Of a stretch of 64,000 nt of DNA, positions 52,324 through 62,495 are shown piece by piece. The stretch is taken from NCBI RefSeq assembly GCF_000745835.1, contig NZ_JQKB01000018.1:34016-98015 (forward strand), read 5' to 3'. Source of the DNA: Belnapia moabensis DSM 16746 (lineage in GTDB: Bacteria; Pseudomonadota; Alphaproteobacteria; Acetobacterales; Acetobacteraceae). The position numbers were made by a program, and so were the translations under genes. The first letter of the stretch is position 1, and the number at the start of each line of letters is the position of its first letter. The notes below the pieces were generated by a model. That model was not told where the DNA came from and ran no database searches. It saw only the letters and a program-made list of their open reading frames with translations.

Positions 52324-53394
52324 ATGCGCAACACGGTCGTCATCGCCGGCGCGCTGGGGTTGGTCGGGCGTGCGGCGCTCGACCGCTACGTGGCCGATGG
52401 CTGGGACGTCATCGGCCTCTCCCGCCGCGCTCCGCCGGAGGGCACCGGCGCGCGCTTCCTCTCCGTCGACCTGACCGATGCCGCCGCCTGCCGACAGGCC
52501 CTGTCCGGCCTGGGCGCGACACATTTGGTCTACGGCGCGCTCTACGAGAAGCCCGAACTCCGTGCCGGCTGGCTCGACACTGAGCAGATGGAGACCAACC
52601 GCCGCATGCTCGCCAATTGCGTCGAGGCGCTGGAGGGCGGTGACGAGAGCGGCCTGCGGCACATCGCGGTGCTGCAAGGCACCAAGGCCTATGGCGTGCA
52701 TCTCGGGCAGATGCCCATCCCCGGCAAGGAGGATGCGCCACGCCATATCCACCCCAATTTCTACTGGCTGCAGGAGGATTACCTCCGCGAGCGCCAGCGC
52801 GGGCGCGGCTGGCACTGGACGGTGTTCCGCCCGCAGGCGGTGATCGGCTTCGCCCTCGGCAGCGCCATGAACATGCTGGCGGCGACGGGCGTCTATGCCG
52901 CGATCAGCCGCACCGTGGGCCTGCCGCTGATCTTTCCCGGAAAGGGCGACCGCGTCACCGAGATCACCGACGCCCGCCTCCTCGCCTCGGCCATCGCCTG
53001 GGCCGGCCGCACCGAGGCGGCGCGGGACCAGATCTTCAACGTGACCAACGGCGACACGCTGACTTGGCGTGGGCTGTTCCCGGTTGTCGCCCGCGTCTTC
53101 GGCATGGAGCAGGGCGCGCCGCACCCGATGTCGCTCCCGGTCATCATGTCCGACAAGGAAGCCGTCTGGCAGCGGATCGTCCGCGACCACCAGCTGCAGC
53201 CCCATACGCTCCGCGAGCTGGTCGGCGATTCCTGGCAATTCGCCGACTTCGCCTGGAGCCGCGACGACCAGGCCGCCTCGCTGGTGAGCACCATCAAGAT
53301 CCGCCAGGCCGGCTTCCACGACTGCATCGACAGCGCGGCCATGCTGGAATGGTGGCTGCGCGACCTGCAACGCCAGCGGATTCTGCCGCCGTGA
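52324..53394 (+). CDS. PRISE-like SDR (progesterone 5-beta-reductase / iridoid synthase-like)
   Basis: The 356-aa atypical SDR starts with VVIAGALGLVGRAALDRYVA (NADPH-binding) and GLSRRAP. The family's catalytic Lys is in LQGTKAYGVH and the catalytic Tyr in NFYWLQED, matching the PRISE pattern of K and NFYY..ED. These enzymes reduce activated C=C bonds of enones. The gene follows the Bug gene by one base, so it likely acts on the imported compound or a metabolite. Substrate unknown. Confidence 0.88.
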   Translation: MRNTVVIAGALGLVGRAALDRYVADGWDVIGLSRRAPPEGTGARFLSVDLTDAAACRQALSGLGATHLVYGALYEKPELRAGWLDTEQMETNRRMLANCVEALEGGDESGLRHIAVLQGTKAYGVHLGQMPIPGKEDAPRHIHPNFYWLQEDYLRERQRGRGWHWTVFRPQAVIGFALGSAMNMLAATGVYAAISRTVGLPLIFPGKGDRVTEITDARLLASAIAWAGRTEAARDQIFNVTNGDTLTWRGLFPVVARVFGMEQGAPHPMSLPVIMSDKEAVWQRIVRDHQLQPHTLRELVGDSWQFADFAWSRDDQAASLVSTIKIRQAGFHDCIDSAAMLEWWLRDLQRQRILPP

Positions 53395-53484
53395 TCTGAA
53401 GCGCCTTCCCGCGCGCCCGGGGCGGCTTCTCCCGGGCAAGGACCCCGACCATGGAAAACCATGGCGGCCATGGAGGACGTTCCG

Positions 53485-54630
53485 ATGTCGATATCCCGCA
53501 AGGGTTTCCTGCACCTGGGCGCCATCGGCGCCGCATCCCTCGCCGCGCCGCGCCTCGCCCGCGCCGCCGACCCCATCAAGGTCGGTGCGCTGTTTCCCCT
53601 GAGCGGCGGCGCCGCGGTGCAGGGCCAGCATGTGTGCGAGGCGATCGGCATCGCCGCCGGCATGGTGAACGACGCCGGCGGTGTCATGGGCCGCAAGGTC
53701 GAGGTCATCCGGCGCGACGACGAATCGACGCCGGCAGTCGGCGTCAGCCGCGCCAACGAGCTGATCGGCGAGGGCGTCGCGGTGATCATCGAGGGCTGGA
53801 ACAGCCCCGTCACCCTGGCGATACAGACCGTCATCGCCCGTGCCGGCGTGCTCGACATCACCGCCATCTCCAAGGCGGACCAGATCCTCACCGGCGGCGG
53901 CAACCCGCTGGCGATCCGGCTCAACTCCTCCAACGCCCAAGACGGGCAGGTGATCGCCGACCATCTGAAAGCGAATGGCGCCAAGCGCATCGCCTTCCTC
54001 ACGCAGAACGACGCCTATGGCAACGGCGCCCAGGCCTCGATCGAGAACATGCTGAAGGCCATCGGCCATGCTTACGAGAAGGTCGGTGAGGAACGCTTCC
54101 CCTTCACCCAGGTCGACTTCCGGGTCGCGCTCACCAGCATTCGCGGAAGCAATGCCGATGCGGTTGTCGCCATCAACGCCAATGAAGGCTCCGGCCTCCC
54201 CGCCCTGATCCGCCAGGCGCGCCAGATGCGCCTCAGGGGCGAACTGGTGACCGCTGTCGGCACGGTCGCCCCGAGCGTCATCTCGGTCGCGGGCGAGGCC
54301 GCCAACGGCATCGTCGGCGCCGACATCTACTTCCCGAAGGTCGAGCCCTTCGCCTCCAACCCGGTGAACCAGGATTTCGTCCGCCGCGGCGAGGAGAAGA
54401 TCAACTACACGCCCGACAAGTTCATGGCGCTCGGTGCCGCCTCGCTGCAAGTCTGGGCCATGGCGGCGAACGAACTGAAGACACTGGACCGCGAGAAGCT
54501 CGGCACGCATATCCGCAACGGGTCGTTCAAGGGCACGGTCTTCGGAGACGTGTCCTTCAAGGACGGCCAGCTCGGCTCCTCCCACCACCTCTTCACGGTG
54601 AAGGACGGCAGGATCGAGGTCCGGGCGTGA
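53485..54630 (+). CDS. Branched-chain amino-acid type ABC substrate-binding protein (cluster 2)
   Basis: The 381-aa LivK-like protein begins MSISRKGFLHLGAIGAASLA with signal cleavage near ARAADP. It has VGALFPLSGGAAVQGQHVCE, VEVIRRDDESTPAVGVSRAN, VIIEGWNSPVTLAIQTVIAR and RIAFLTQNDAYGNGAQASIE. The start at 53485 is preferred because GGAGG lies 8 nt upstream, rather than the ATGs at 53461 or 53470. It heads cluster 2 in the order binding protein, LivG, LivF, LivH, LivM, acyl-CoA synthetase, with all junctions overlapping by 4 bases. Ligand unknown; context suggests an organic acid. Confidence 0.92.
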   Translation: MSISRKGFLHLGAIGAASLAAPRLARAADPIKVGALFPLSGGAAVQGQHVCEAIGIAAGMVNDAGGVMGRKVEVIRRDDESTPAVGVSRANELIGEGVAVIIEGWNSPVTLAIQTVIARAGVLDITAISKADQILTGGGNPLAIRLNSSNAQDGQVIADHLKANGAKRIAFLTQNDAYGNGAQASIENMLKAIGHAYEKVGEERFPFTQVDFRVALTSIRGSNADAVVAINANEGSGLPALIRQARQMRLRGELVTAVGTVAPSVISVAGEAANGIVGADIYFPKVEPFASNPVNQDFVRRGEEKINYTPDKFMALGAASLQVWAMAANELKTLDREKLGTHIRNGSFKGTVFGDVSFKDGQLGSSHHLFTVKDGRIEVRA

Positions 54631-55400
54631 GCGCGCCCGCGCCGGCGCTCCGCGTCGAGGGGCTTGGCGTGCGCTACGGTGCCCTGGTGGCGCTTGAGGG
54701 CGTCTCCTGGGAGGTCGCACATGGCGAGATCCTCGGCATCATCGGGCCGAACGGCGCGGGCAAGAGCTCCTGCTACGACGCGACGACCAACATGGCGCCG
54801 CGATCCGGACGCGTATGGATCGGCGGCGACGAGGTGACGGCGGTGCCGCCGCACGGCCTCGCTGCGCGCGGCCTCAAGCGCGCCTTCCAGCAGAACGCCT
54901 TCTTCGCCGCCCTCACCGTGCGAGACAACATGGTCGCCGTGCTGGCGCGGGAGGCCGGCACCGGCCTCCTCGAGAGCCTGCTCCTCCCGTGGCGCGAGGC
55001 ATCCAGCCGCCACGCGCTGGAGGCGGAGGCGGCGGCGATCCTTGAGCGATTCGCCGTGCCACGCGAGATGCACGGGTTGCGCCCGGGCAACATCCCCTAT
55101 GGCAGCCAGCGCATGCTCTCCATCGCGCTCGCCTTCGGCCGCGGCGCCCGCGTGCTGATGCTCGACGAGCCGGCGGCTGGCCTCGGCGGGGCCGACATGG
55201 CGCGGCTCATCGCGCTGCTGCGCTCCCTTCGTGGCGAGGGTATCGCCCTGGTGGTGATCGAGCATCACATGGACCTCATCATGTCGGTCGCGGACCGCAT
55301 CGTCGTGCTGGATCAAGGACGGTGCATCGCCACCGGCACGCCACAGGAGATCCAGGCCGACCGGCGCGTGCTGGAAGCCTATCTGGGGCAGGCGGCATGA
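54627..55400 (+). CDS. livG: LivG-type ABC ATPase (cluster 2)
   Basis: The 257-aa ATPase starts at GTG 54627, overlapping the binding-protein stop. It has Walker A GPNGAGKSSCYDATTNM, ARGLKRAFQQNAFFAALTVR, the LivG-type signature IPYGSQRMLSIALAFGRG without LSGGQ, and Walker B MLDEPAAGLGGADM. Serine replaces the second Walker A threonine, which is usual. It forms the ATPase pair with LivF. Confidence 0.93.
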   Translation: MSAPAPALRVEGLGVRYGALVALEGVSWEVAHGEILGIIGPNGAGKSSCYDATTNMAPRSGRVWIGGDEVTAVPPHGLAARGLKRAFQQNAFFAALTVRDNMVAVLAREAGTGLLESLLLPWREASSRHALEAEAAAILERFAVPREMHGLRPGNIPYGSQRMLSIALAFGRGARVLMLDEPAAGLGGADMARLIALLRSLRGEGIALVVIEHHMDLIMSVADRIVVLDQGRCIATGTPQEIQADRRVLEAYLGQAA

Positions 55401-56125
55401 GCCCGGTCCTCGAGGCGCGCGATCTCCGCGTCGCCTATGGCGGCAACCTGGCTCTCGATATCCCGCACCTCGCGCTCGAGCCCGGCGAGCTGGTAGGCGT
55501 GGTCGGCGCCAATGGCGCGGGCAAGTCTACCCTGGTGAATGCGTTGCTCGGCTGGTCGCGCGGCACGCCGAGCGTCAGCGGCAGCATCCGCCTCGACGGC
55601 GAGGAGATTGGCCAGCTGCCGCCCCATGCCCGGGTCGCCCGCGGCCTGACCCTGGTGCCCGAGGGCGGCGCCGTCTTCATGCGCCTCACCGTCGAGGACA
55701 ACCTCGCTGCCGCCCAGGCGCCACGCGGCAGCAACCGCCGTGCCCATGACGAGGCGGAAATCTACGCGCTCTTCCCTCGCTTGAAGGAGCGGCTGCGCCA
55801 CCACGCCTCCATGCTCTCGGGCGGCGAGCGGCAGATGCTGGCGATCGCCCGCGCGCTGCGCCTCGGCCCGCGTGCTCTGCTTCTGGACGAACCCTCGATC
55901 GGCCTCGCCCCGCGGCTTGTGGCCGATGTGCTGCGTACGGTGCGCGGCCTCGTGGACGAGAAGCTGTCCGTGCTCCTGGTGGAGCAGAACGTACGCGCCG
56001 CGATCGAGGTCGTGGACCGCCTCGTGCTGCTGGAGCGCGGACGCATCCTGGCGTCCGGCCCAGCCGCCGCCATGCGCGACGACCCGCGCATCCTCGCGGC
56101 CTATCTCGGGGAAGCCGCCGCATGA
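55397..56125 (+). CDS. livF: LivF-type ABC ATPase (cluster 2)
   Basis: The 242-aa ATPase has Walker A GANGAGKSTLVNALLG, RGLTLVPEGGAVFMRLTVED, the canonical LSGGERQMLAIARALRL and Walker B LLLDEPSIGLAPRLV. The ATG overlaps the livG stop (ATGA) and its own stop overlaps livH. Confidence 0.93.
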   Translation: MSPVLEARDLRVAYGGNLALDIPHLALEPGELVGVVGANGAGKSTLVNALLGWSRGTPSVSGSIRLDGEEIGQLPPHARVARGLTLVPEGGAVFMRLTVEDNLAAAQAPRGSNRRAHDEAEIYALFPRLKERLRHHASMLSGGERQMLAIARALRLGPRALLLDEPSIGLAPRLVADVLRTVRGLVDEKLSVLLVEQNVRAAIEVVDRLVLLERGRILASGPAAAMRDDPRILAAYLGEAAA

Positions 56126-56988
56126 ATCTGGTGCAGCAGCTCATCAACGGCATCGTTCTCGGCCACGCCTACGCATTGATCGCCATCGGCTGGACCGTGC
56201 TGCTGGGCGTCGCCCGGCTGGTGAATTTTGGCCATGGCCAGATCTACATGCTGGCCGCCTTCGTGACCTGGTGGTCCGTCGCGGCGCTCGGCCTGCCCTA
56301 TCCGGTGGCGATCGGGGTTGCGGTCGTCGCCGGCATCGTCATCGGCCTGATCATGCAAGCCGCGATGCTGCGCCTCACCTTCGCGCAGGATCTCGTCTCC
56401 ATCATGATCGTGACGCTCGGCTTCGGGCACATGATGCGTGGCATCGCCGGCCTCGTCTTCGGCGGCAACCCGCAGGTGCTCGAGACGCCGCTGAGCTGGG
56501 TGGAGTTCGAGATCGCAGGGTCCTGGGTCACGGCGCAGGACGTGGCGATCGTGGTCGTGGCCATCCTGTTCTTCCTGCTGCTCCACCTGGTGCTGGAGCG
56601 CGGTTCGCTCGGCCGCACGGCGCGCATGGTGGCCGAGGACCCGAAGCTCGCGCAGCTCGCCGGCATCGATGTCCGCCGCGTCTACTTCGCCGTCTTCGCT
56701 TTCGAGGGGGCGGCGGTTGCGCTCGCCGCCGCGCTGGTCGCGCCGCGCACGCCCATCCTCACCAATATCGGCTTCGAGGAGGTGATCATCACCTTTGTCG
56801 TGGTGGTGCTGGGCGGCATCGGCTCGGTGGCCGGCAGCTACCTCGCCGGCCTCGGCCTCGGCATCTTCACCGCCTTGTTCGGCGGCTTCGTCTCGCCCGC
56901 CTATGCCACCACGGCAGCCTTCCTCGTCCTGATCGTGGTGCTGGTGTTGCGCCCGAGCGGCCTTGCGATGGGGAGGGCCAGCCGATGA
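56122..56988 (+). CDS. livH: LivH-type ABC permease (cluster 2)
   Basis: The 288-aa permease has AYALIAIGWTVLLGVARLVN followed by FGHGQIYMLAAF, the LivH start motif, and the EAA loop AQLAGIDVRRVYFAVFAFEG near residue 180. The alternating hydrophobic segments give about eight spans. It forms the pore with LivM. Confidence 0.93.
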   Translation: MNLVQQLINGIVLGHAYALIAIGWTVLLGVARLVNFGHGQIYMLAAFVTWWSVAALGLPYPVAIGVAVVAGIVIGLIMQAAMLRLTFAQDLVSIMIVTLGFGHMMRGIAGLVFGGNPQVLETPLSWVEFEIAGSWVTAQDVAIVVVAILFFLLLHLVLERGSLGRTARMVAEDPKLAQLAGIDVRRVYFAVFAFEGAAVALAAALVAPRTPILTNIGFEEVIITFVVVVLGGIGSVAGSYLAGLGLGIFTALFGGFVSPAYATTAAFLVLIVVLVLRPSGLAMGRASR

Positions 56989-57998
56989 GCACCCCGCTTC
57001 GCACCCTCGCCTTCGCCGTCGCGGCTGTCCTGGTTTTCCTCCTGCCGGGCTGGATCGGCGGCGTGCATGGCGCCTTTGCGGTCATCGCCATCATGGCGGT
57101 CGCGGCCTACGGTCTCGACATCGTGGTCTCGGATCTCGGCGAGGTCAGCCTCGCCCATACCGTGTTCTTCGCGGCCGGTGCCTATGCCACGGGCCTGCTG
57201 TCGACCCGGCTCGGCGCCGGGTCCTGGGTGACGTTCGCGGCGGCGCTGGCAAGCGGCGCGCTGATCGCGCTGGTGCTCGGCCTGGTCACGCTGAAGCTGC
57301 GGGAGTTCGTCTTCTCGCTCGTCACCTATGCTGCGACGGTCGTCGCCGCCTCGATCGCCCACAACTGGAGCCTGCTCGGCGGCTCGGACGGCGTGTCCGG
57401 CATCCCGACGCTGGATCTGTCGGTCGGCCCGCTCCACCTCACCGCAAGAAACGATGTGGAGCTCTGGCCCGTCGCCTTCGCGTTGCTGCTCGTTACGCTC
57501 TACGCCATCCGGCAGTTCCGCCTCTCGCGCCTCGGCGCCATGGCGATGATGGTACATCTGAACCCGCGCCTCGCCACCATGTCCGGCATCGAGCCCCGGC
57601 GCGTGCGGCTTGCCGTCTTCGTGCTCTCGGCGCCGTTCAGCGCAGCGGCCGGGTGGCTCTATGCCTACCAGCGCGCCTATATCGGGCCGGACCTCTTCGA
57701 AACCTATTTCCTCGTGCTGATGCTGACCGCCGTGGTGCTGGTCGGCCGCCGACGCCTTCTCGCGCCGCTGATCGGCACGGCGCTGATCGTGGGGCAGGAG
57801 CGCTTCCTGTCCTTCGGCGGCGACGTGAACGCCATCATCCTCGGCGGCGCGCTGGTGACCGCGCTGGCGATCCTGCCAGGCGGGCTCGATGCCCTGCTGC
57901 ACCGCCTCGTCGAACCCCGCCGCGCCTCGCAGACGGGCGCTTCCAACAGCGAGGCGTCCGTTGGCACGCCGAACACAAAGCCGATGGTGCAGCCATGA
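56985..57998 (+). CDS. livM: LivM-type ABC permease (cluster 2)
   Basis: The 337-aa permease has AAYGLDIVVSDLGEVSLAHT at about 40-59, LREFVFSLVTYAATVVAASI, LLGGSDGVSGIPTLDLSVGP and the EAA loop LATMSGIEPRRVRLAVFVLS. GEVSLAHTVFFAAGAY is a slight variant of the usual GQ.SLGHAAFFG. A hydrophilic C-terminal tail of about 25 residues (ASQTGASNSEASVG) follows the last span. Its stop overlaps the acyl-CoA synthetase start. Confidence 0.92.
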   Translation: MSTPLRTLAFAVAAVLVFLLPGWIGGVHGAFAVIAIMAVAAYGLDIVVSDLGEVSLAHTVFFAAGAYATGLLSTRLGAGSWVTFAAALASGALIALVLGLVTLKLREFVFSLVTYAATVVAASIAHNWSLLGGSDGVSGIPTLDLSVGPLHLTARNDVELWPVAFALLLVTLYAIRQFRLSRLGAMAMMVHLNPRLATMSGIEPRRVRLAVFVLSAPFSAAAGWLYAYQRAYIGPDLFETYFLVLMLTAVVLVGRRRLLAPLIGTALIVGQERFLSFGGDVNAIILGGALVTALAILPGGLDALLHRLVEPRRASQTGASNSEASVGTPNTKPMVQP

Positions 57999-60190
57999 CC
58001 CCTGACGCCCCCTCTCCGCCGGATGGCCGCGCCCTCGCCCGCCGCCCGGTTTATCGCCGCACCGAACTTCTCAAGCTGCTTGAGCCGCAGAGCATTGCCG
58101 TCGTCGGTGCCTCCGCCCGGGCCGGCTCCTTCGGCGAGCGCACGGCGCGCAACCTCTCCGGCTTCGCCGGCCGGCTGCATCTGATCAACCCGCGCTACGA
58201 AACCTTGGCCGGCAAACCCTGCTTCCCCTCCATTGCCGCCCTGCCGGAAGTGCCCGACATGGTGGTCGCGGCGACACCCATGGAAGCCTGCGAGGGGGTG
58301 GTGAAGGACTGCGTCGCCGCCGGCGTCGGCGCCCTCGTCATGTATGCTGCAGGCTTCGCCGAGACCGGCAAGCCCGAGCGCATCGCGCTGCAGCATCGCC
58401 TCGTCGCCATGGCGCGTGAGGGCGGCGTGCGGCTCGTGGGGCCGAACTGCCTCGGCCTCACCGACTATGTTCGCGGCGCCGAGATTTCCTTCACCGCCGT
58501 CCCTCGCCCCGCCGCGCCGCCGACGCGCCCCGCCATCGGCATCGTCAGCCAGTCCGGCAATCTCGGCTTCGCCCTCGCCCAGTCGGTCGAGGCAGGCGCC
58601 CAGGTGGCCCGCGTGCTCACCTGCGGCAATTCAGGCGATGTCGATGTGGCCGACCTCGTTGCGGCGCTGGCGGAGGATCCGGGCTGCTCGGCCATCGCGC
58701 TGCTGTTCGAGGGCATGGCCGAGCCTGGGCGGTTGATGGAGGCCGCCGAGATCGCCTGGCGGGAGAACAAGCCGATCGTGGTGCACAAGCTCGGCACCGG
58801 CGAACAGGGCGCGCAGGCGGCGATGTCGCATACCGGCTCCCTCGCCGGAACCGACGCCGTCTACCGCGCCGCCTTCGAACAGGCCGGCATGGTGCATTCG
58901 GAAACCTTCGAGGGCCTACTGGAGCTCACAAGCTTCCTCAGCAAGGCGGGCACGCCGCGTGCGCCTGGCGTCGCCGTCGTCTCCACTTCGGGTGGCGCCG
59001 CCATCATGGCGGCGGACCGCGCAGAGGCGCGCGAGGTGGCTCTGCCGCAGCCCGGCCCCGAGGCCCGCGCCGTGCTGGAGGCACGCATCCCCGAATTCGG
59101 CTCGGCCCGCAATCCCTGCGACGTCACGGCACAGGTGCTGAACGACCCTAACTCGCTCCGCGATTGCATGGAGGCACTCTTCGCCGACCCGGCCTATGGC
59201 GTCGTGCTGGTTCCGAACGGCTATGCCTATGACGTGGCGACGCCGCGCTTCCGTGTGATGGGCGAGCTCGCCGCCAAATACGACAAGGCCGCCTGCGTGG
59301 TCTGGACCGCGCAATGGCTGGAGGGCCCCGGCGCGCGGGAAGCGGAAGGCGAGGAACGCGTCGCGCTGTTCCGCTCCATGGACCGCTGCATGGCGGCCAT
59401 CGCCGCCTGGCACGCGCGCAATGCGAAGCGCGGGGCCGGCGCCGCCATCGCCACCCGTGCAGCGCCGCCGGAGGCGCGCGCCGAGGCCGCAGCATTGCTC
59501 GATGCCGCGCGGAGCGCTGTGCTGGGCGAGCGCGAGGCGAAGTCCGTGCTCGCCGCCTACGGCGTCCCGGTAGTGAGGGAGACGCTGTCGACCGATGCCG
59601 AGGCGGCCGTCACCGCTGCCGAAGCGGCGGGCTACCCCGTGGTGTTGAAGGTCGAGAGCCCGGCCCTTCCGCACAAGACCGAGGCCGGCGTGATCCGCCT
59701 CAACCTCGGCAGCGCCGATGCCGTGCGCGATGCCTTCGCTGCCGTGATGGCGAACGCCCGTCGCCACGCACCGGCTGCGCCGATCAATGGCGTGCTGGTG
59801 CAACCTATGGTGCCGCAGGGGATCGAGATCGTGATAGGTGCCCGGCGCGATCCGCTCTTCGGCCCGACCGTGCTGGTCGGCATGGGTGGCGTTCTGGTGG
59901 AGTTGCTGCGCGACAGCGTGGTCGCCCTCGCCCCGGTGAGCCAGGCGGAAGGGCGCGACATGCTTGGGCGGCTCAAGGGCGCGAGGCTGCTTTCCGGTTT
60001 CCGCAACATGCCGGCCGTCGATCTGGGCGCGCTAGCCGGCATCGTCCAACGTGTCTCGGAACTCGCCGCCGACCACGGCGACCGGATCGCCGAGATCGAT
60101 GTGAACCCGGTGATCTGCACCGGCCCGCGTCTCGTCGCGGTCGATGCGCTGATCGGCCTCAGCCCGAGGGGCGTTGCCCAGCATGGGTAA
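57995..60190 (+). CDS. ADP-forming acyl-CoA synthetase (acetate-CoA ligase family, fused)
   Basis: The 731-aa protein fuses the alpha and beta modules of NDP-forming acyl-CoA synthetases. A CoA-binding domain (SIAVVGASARAGSFGER at about 33-49) and ligase domains with GIVSQSGNLGFALAQSVEAG precede the phosphohistidine His279 in AAMSHTGSLAGTDAVYRAAF. An ATP-grasp part starts near 505 (EREAKSVLAAYGVPVVRE, GYPVVLKVESPALPHKTEAG, IEIVIGARRDPLFGPTVLVG). It activates a carboxylate to its CoA ester with ATP giving ADP. Coupling to the transporter genes suggests it activates the imported acid. Its last 32 bases overlap the convergent oxidoreductase gene. Confidence 0.92.
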   Translation: MTPDAPSPPDGRALARRPVYRRTELLKLLEPQSIAVVGASARAGSFGERTARNLSGFAGRLHLINPRYETLAGKPCFPSIAALPEVPDMVVAATPMEACEGVVKDCVAAGVGALVMYAAGFAETGKPERIALQHRLVAMAREGGVRLVGPNCLGLTDYVRGAEISFTAVPRPAAPPTRPAIGIVSQSGNLGFALAQSVEAGAQVARVLTCGNSGDVDVADLVAALAEDPGCSAIALLFEGMAEPGRLMEAAEIAWRENKPIVVHKLGTGEQGAQAAMSHTGSLAGTDAVYRAAFEQAGMVHSETFEGLLELTSFLSKAGTPRAPGVAVVSTSGGAAIMAADRAEAREVALPQPGPEARAVLEARIPEFGSARNPCDVTAQVLNDPNSLRDCMEALFADPAYGVVLVPNGYAYDVATPRFRVMGELAAKYDKAACVVWTAQWLEGPGAREAEGEERVALFRSMDRCMAAIAAWHARNAKRGAGAAIATRAAPPEARAEAAALLDAARSAVLGEREAKSVLAAYGVPVVRETLSTDAEAAVTAAEAAGYPVVLKVESPALPHKTEAGVIRLNLGSADAVRDAFAAVMANARRHAPAAPINGVLVQPMVPQGIEIVIGARRDPLFGPTVLVGMGGVLVELLRDSVVALAPVSQAEGRDMLGRLKGARLLSGFRNMPAVDLGALAGIVQRVSELAADHGDRIAEIDVNPVICTGPRLVAVDALIGLSPRGVAQHG

Positions 60191-61157
60191 CCAGCAACAG
60201 CTTGCCCAGTGCACGCCGCCCGGAAAGCAGGCCGAGAGCTTTGCCTGCCCCTTCCAGGGGAAAGCGGTGCGACACGGCCGGCACGAGTTGGCCGTCCGCC
60301 ACCCAGCGGAACAGCCGGGCCAGCATGGCACGGTTGTTGGCCGGTTCGCGTCGCACGAACTCGCCGTAGAACACCCCGGTGATGGCGCAATTCTTCAGCA
60401 GCGCGAGGTTGAGCGCGATGCGCGGGATCTCACCCGCTGCGAAGCCCACCACCAGGTAGCGCCCACGCCAGCCGATGGAGCGCAGCGCCGGTTCGGTATA
60501 AGGGCCGCCCACGGGGTCGAACACGACGTCCGGGCCGCGGTCTTCGGTCAGCGCGCGCAGCTCGTCACGCCAATGCTCTTCGGTGTAGTTGACCAACCCA
60601 TCCGCCCCGGCTGCGCGGCACGCTTCGAGCTTATCCATCGAGGAGGCGGCCGCGATCACCCGCGCGCCGAGCAACTTGCCGATCTGGATCGCCGCCATGC
60701 CGACACCCCCCGCAGCGCCGAGTACCAGCAGCGTCTCCCCGAGCATCAGCGCGCCCCGATCCTCGAGTGCGTGCAACACCGTGCCATAGGCGGTGCAGAT
60801 CGCGGCCGCCGCATCCGGCGCGACGCCTTCCGGCACCGGCACGAGTCGCCCTGCCTCGATCGCCACGGCCTCGGCGAAGCCACCATAGGGGATCAGCGCC
60901 GCCACGCGCGTACCGACCGCCGGCCCCGAAACCCCCTCGCCCAGCACCGCCACCGTACCGCACACCTCGCCGCCGGGCGTGAAGGGCATGGCAGGCTTCT
61001 GCTGGTACTTGCCCTGGATGATCAGCGTGTCAGGGAAATTCACGCCGCAGGCTTCGACGCGCACCAGCACCTCGCCTGGTCCCGGGACGGGCTCATCCAC
61101 CTCACTCACCACCAGGCTCGAGGGCGGCCCGAATTCGCGGCACAGCACGGCCTTCAT
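60159..61157 (-). CDS. NADPH:quinone oxidoreductase-like MDR protein
   Basis: The 332-aa MDR enzyme starts MKAVLCREFGPPSSLVVSEV. It has VEACGVNFPDTLIIQGKYQQ, PGGEVCGTVAVLGEG, TLLVLGAAGGVGMAAIQIGK at about 142-161, and VDEPVPGPGEVLV near the start. It belongs to the QOR/acrylyl-CoA reductase branch. The reading frame begins at 61157, after GGACGCAGAG, and its end overlaps the synthetase gene by 32 bases on the other strand. It is the only minus-strand gene inside the plus-strand cluster. Confidence 0.92.
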   Translation of the reverse strand: MKAVLCREFGPPSSLVVSEVDEPVPGPGEVLVRVEACGVNFPDTLIIQGKYQQKPAMPFTPGGEVCGTVAVLGEGVSGPAVGTRVAALIPYGGFAEAVAIEAGRLVPVPEGVAPDAAAAICTAYGTVLHALEDRGALMLGETLLVLGAAGGVGMAAIQIGKLLGARVIAAASSMDKLEACRAAGADGLVNYTEEHWRDELRALTEDRGPDVVFDPVGGPYTEPALRSIGWRGRYLVVGFAAGEIPRIALNLALLKNCAITGVFYGEFVRREPANNRAMLARLFRWVADGQLVPAVSHRFPLEGAGKALGLLSGRRALGKLLLVTHAGQRPSG

Positions 61158-61253
61158 CTCTGCGTCCCTCCGGTCATTCTGCTTCGTCACAAGGCTGGAC
61201 ACGCCAACCCGGCCACACAAGCCTGCACATCAAGCGACTAAAGGAAACCTCCC

Positions 61254-62495
61254 ATGGATTTCAGCTTCTCGCCAAAGGTCCAGGAACTGCGCATGAAGCT
61301 GCAAGGCTTCATGGATGAGCACATCATCCCGAACGACCATCTGCACCACGAACAGCATGCCGCCATGCCGGATCGCTGGCAGCCCGTGCCCATCACGGAG
61401 GAATTGAAGAAGCGGGCGAAGGAAGCCGGGCTGTGGAACCTGTTCCTGCCGCAATCGACGCACGGCGCCGGGCTCACCAACCTCGAATACGCGCCGCTTG
61501 CGGAGATCATGGGCCGCATTCCCTGGTCGAGCGAAGTGTTCAATTGCTCCGCACCCGATACGGGCAACATGGAGACGATCGAGCGCTACGGCACGGAGGA
61601 ACATAAGGAGCGGTGGCTGAAGCCGCTGCTCGCCGGCGAGATCCGCTCCTGCTTCGCCATGACCGAACCCGACGTCGCCTCCTCCGATGCCACCAATATC
61701 CAGACGCGGATCGAGCGGCAGGGCGACCACTACGTCATCAACGGCCGGAAGTGGTGGTCCTCCGGGGCCGGGGACCCACGATGCGCCGTGTTCATCGTCA
61801 TGGGCAAGACCGCGCCCGACAGCCCTGACAAGTACCGCCAGCAATCGATGATCCTGGTGTCGCGCGACACGCCAGGGCTCACCATCAAGCGCATGCTGCC
61901 GGTCTTCGGCTTCGACGACGCGCCCCATGGCCATGCCGAGCTCCTGTTCGAGAATGTCCGGGTGCCGGCCTCGAACATCCTGCTCGGGGAAGGACGCGGC
62001 TTCGAGATTGCACAGGGGCGGCTTGGCCCGGGACGCATCCATCACTGCATGCGCGCCATCGGTCTTGCCGAGCGTGCGCTCGAGCTGATGTGCCGCCGCT
62101 CGCTCCAGCGCCGGCCCTTCGGCAAGCCGCTGGCCGACCAGGGCGTCATCATCGATCGGATCGCCCGTGCGCGCATCATGATCGACCAATGCCGGCTCCT
62201 GACCCTCCACGCCGCCTGGCGCATGGACACGGTCGGCAACAAGGAGGCGCGCGCCGACATCGCCGAGATCAAGGTCGCTGCCGGCGAGATGGCCTGTCAG
62301 GTGATCGACTGGTCGATACAGGCGCATGGCGGCGGCGGCGTTACGGAAGATTTCCCGCTCGCCTATATGTTCAAGATTGCCCGTACCTTGCGCATCGTCG
62401 ACGGGCCGGACGAGGTGCACCGCTTCCAGCTCGGCCGCATGGAGCTGAACAAGTACAAGCCACCTCGCAACTCCCAGGCAGGCGCCGCGGCATGA
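61254..62495 (+). CDS. Acyl-CoA dehydrogenase (ACAD10/11-like)
   Basis: The 413-aa enzyme has the full acyl-CoA dehydrogenase fold: [40 protein letters not shown] (FAD/substrate loop) at about 141-160, [40 protein letters not shown] and [20 protein letters not shown] near the C-terminus. This form, with an APH-like kinase beside it, is the bacterial counterpart of ACAD10/11, which act on 4-hydroxyacyl-CoA. AGGAAACC precedes the ATG. The gene next to it (62571) is that kinase, which supports the assignment. Confidence 0.92.
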   Translation: MDFSFSPKVQELRMKLQGFMDEHIIPNDHLHHEQHAAMPDRWQPVPITEELKKRAKEAGLWNLFLPQSTHGAGLTNLEYAPLAEIMGRIPWSSEVFNCSAPDTGNMETIERYGTEEHKERWLKPLLAGEIRSCFAMTEPDVASSDATNIQTRIERQGDHYVINGRKWWSSGAGDPRCAVFIVMGKTAPDSPDKYRQQSMILVSRDTPGLTIKRMLPVFGFDDAPHGHAELLFENVRVPASNILLGEGRGFEIAQGRLGPGRIHHCMRAIGLAERALELMCRRSLQRRPFGKPLADQGVIIDRIARARIMIDQCRLLTLHAAWRMDTVGNKEARADIAEIKVAAGEMACQVIDWSIQAHGGGGVTEDFPLAYMFKIARTLRIVDGPDEVHRFQLGRMELNKYKPPRNSQAGAAA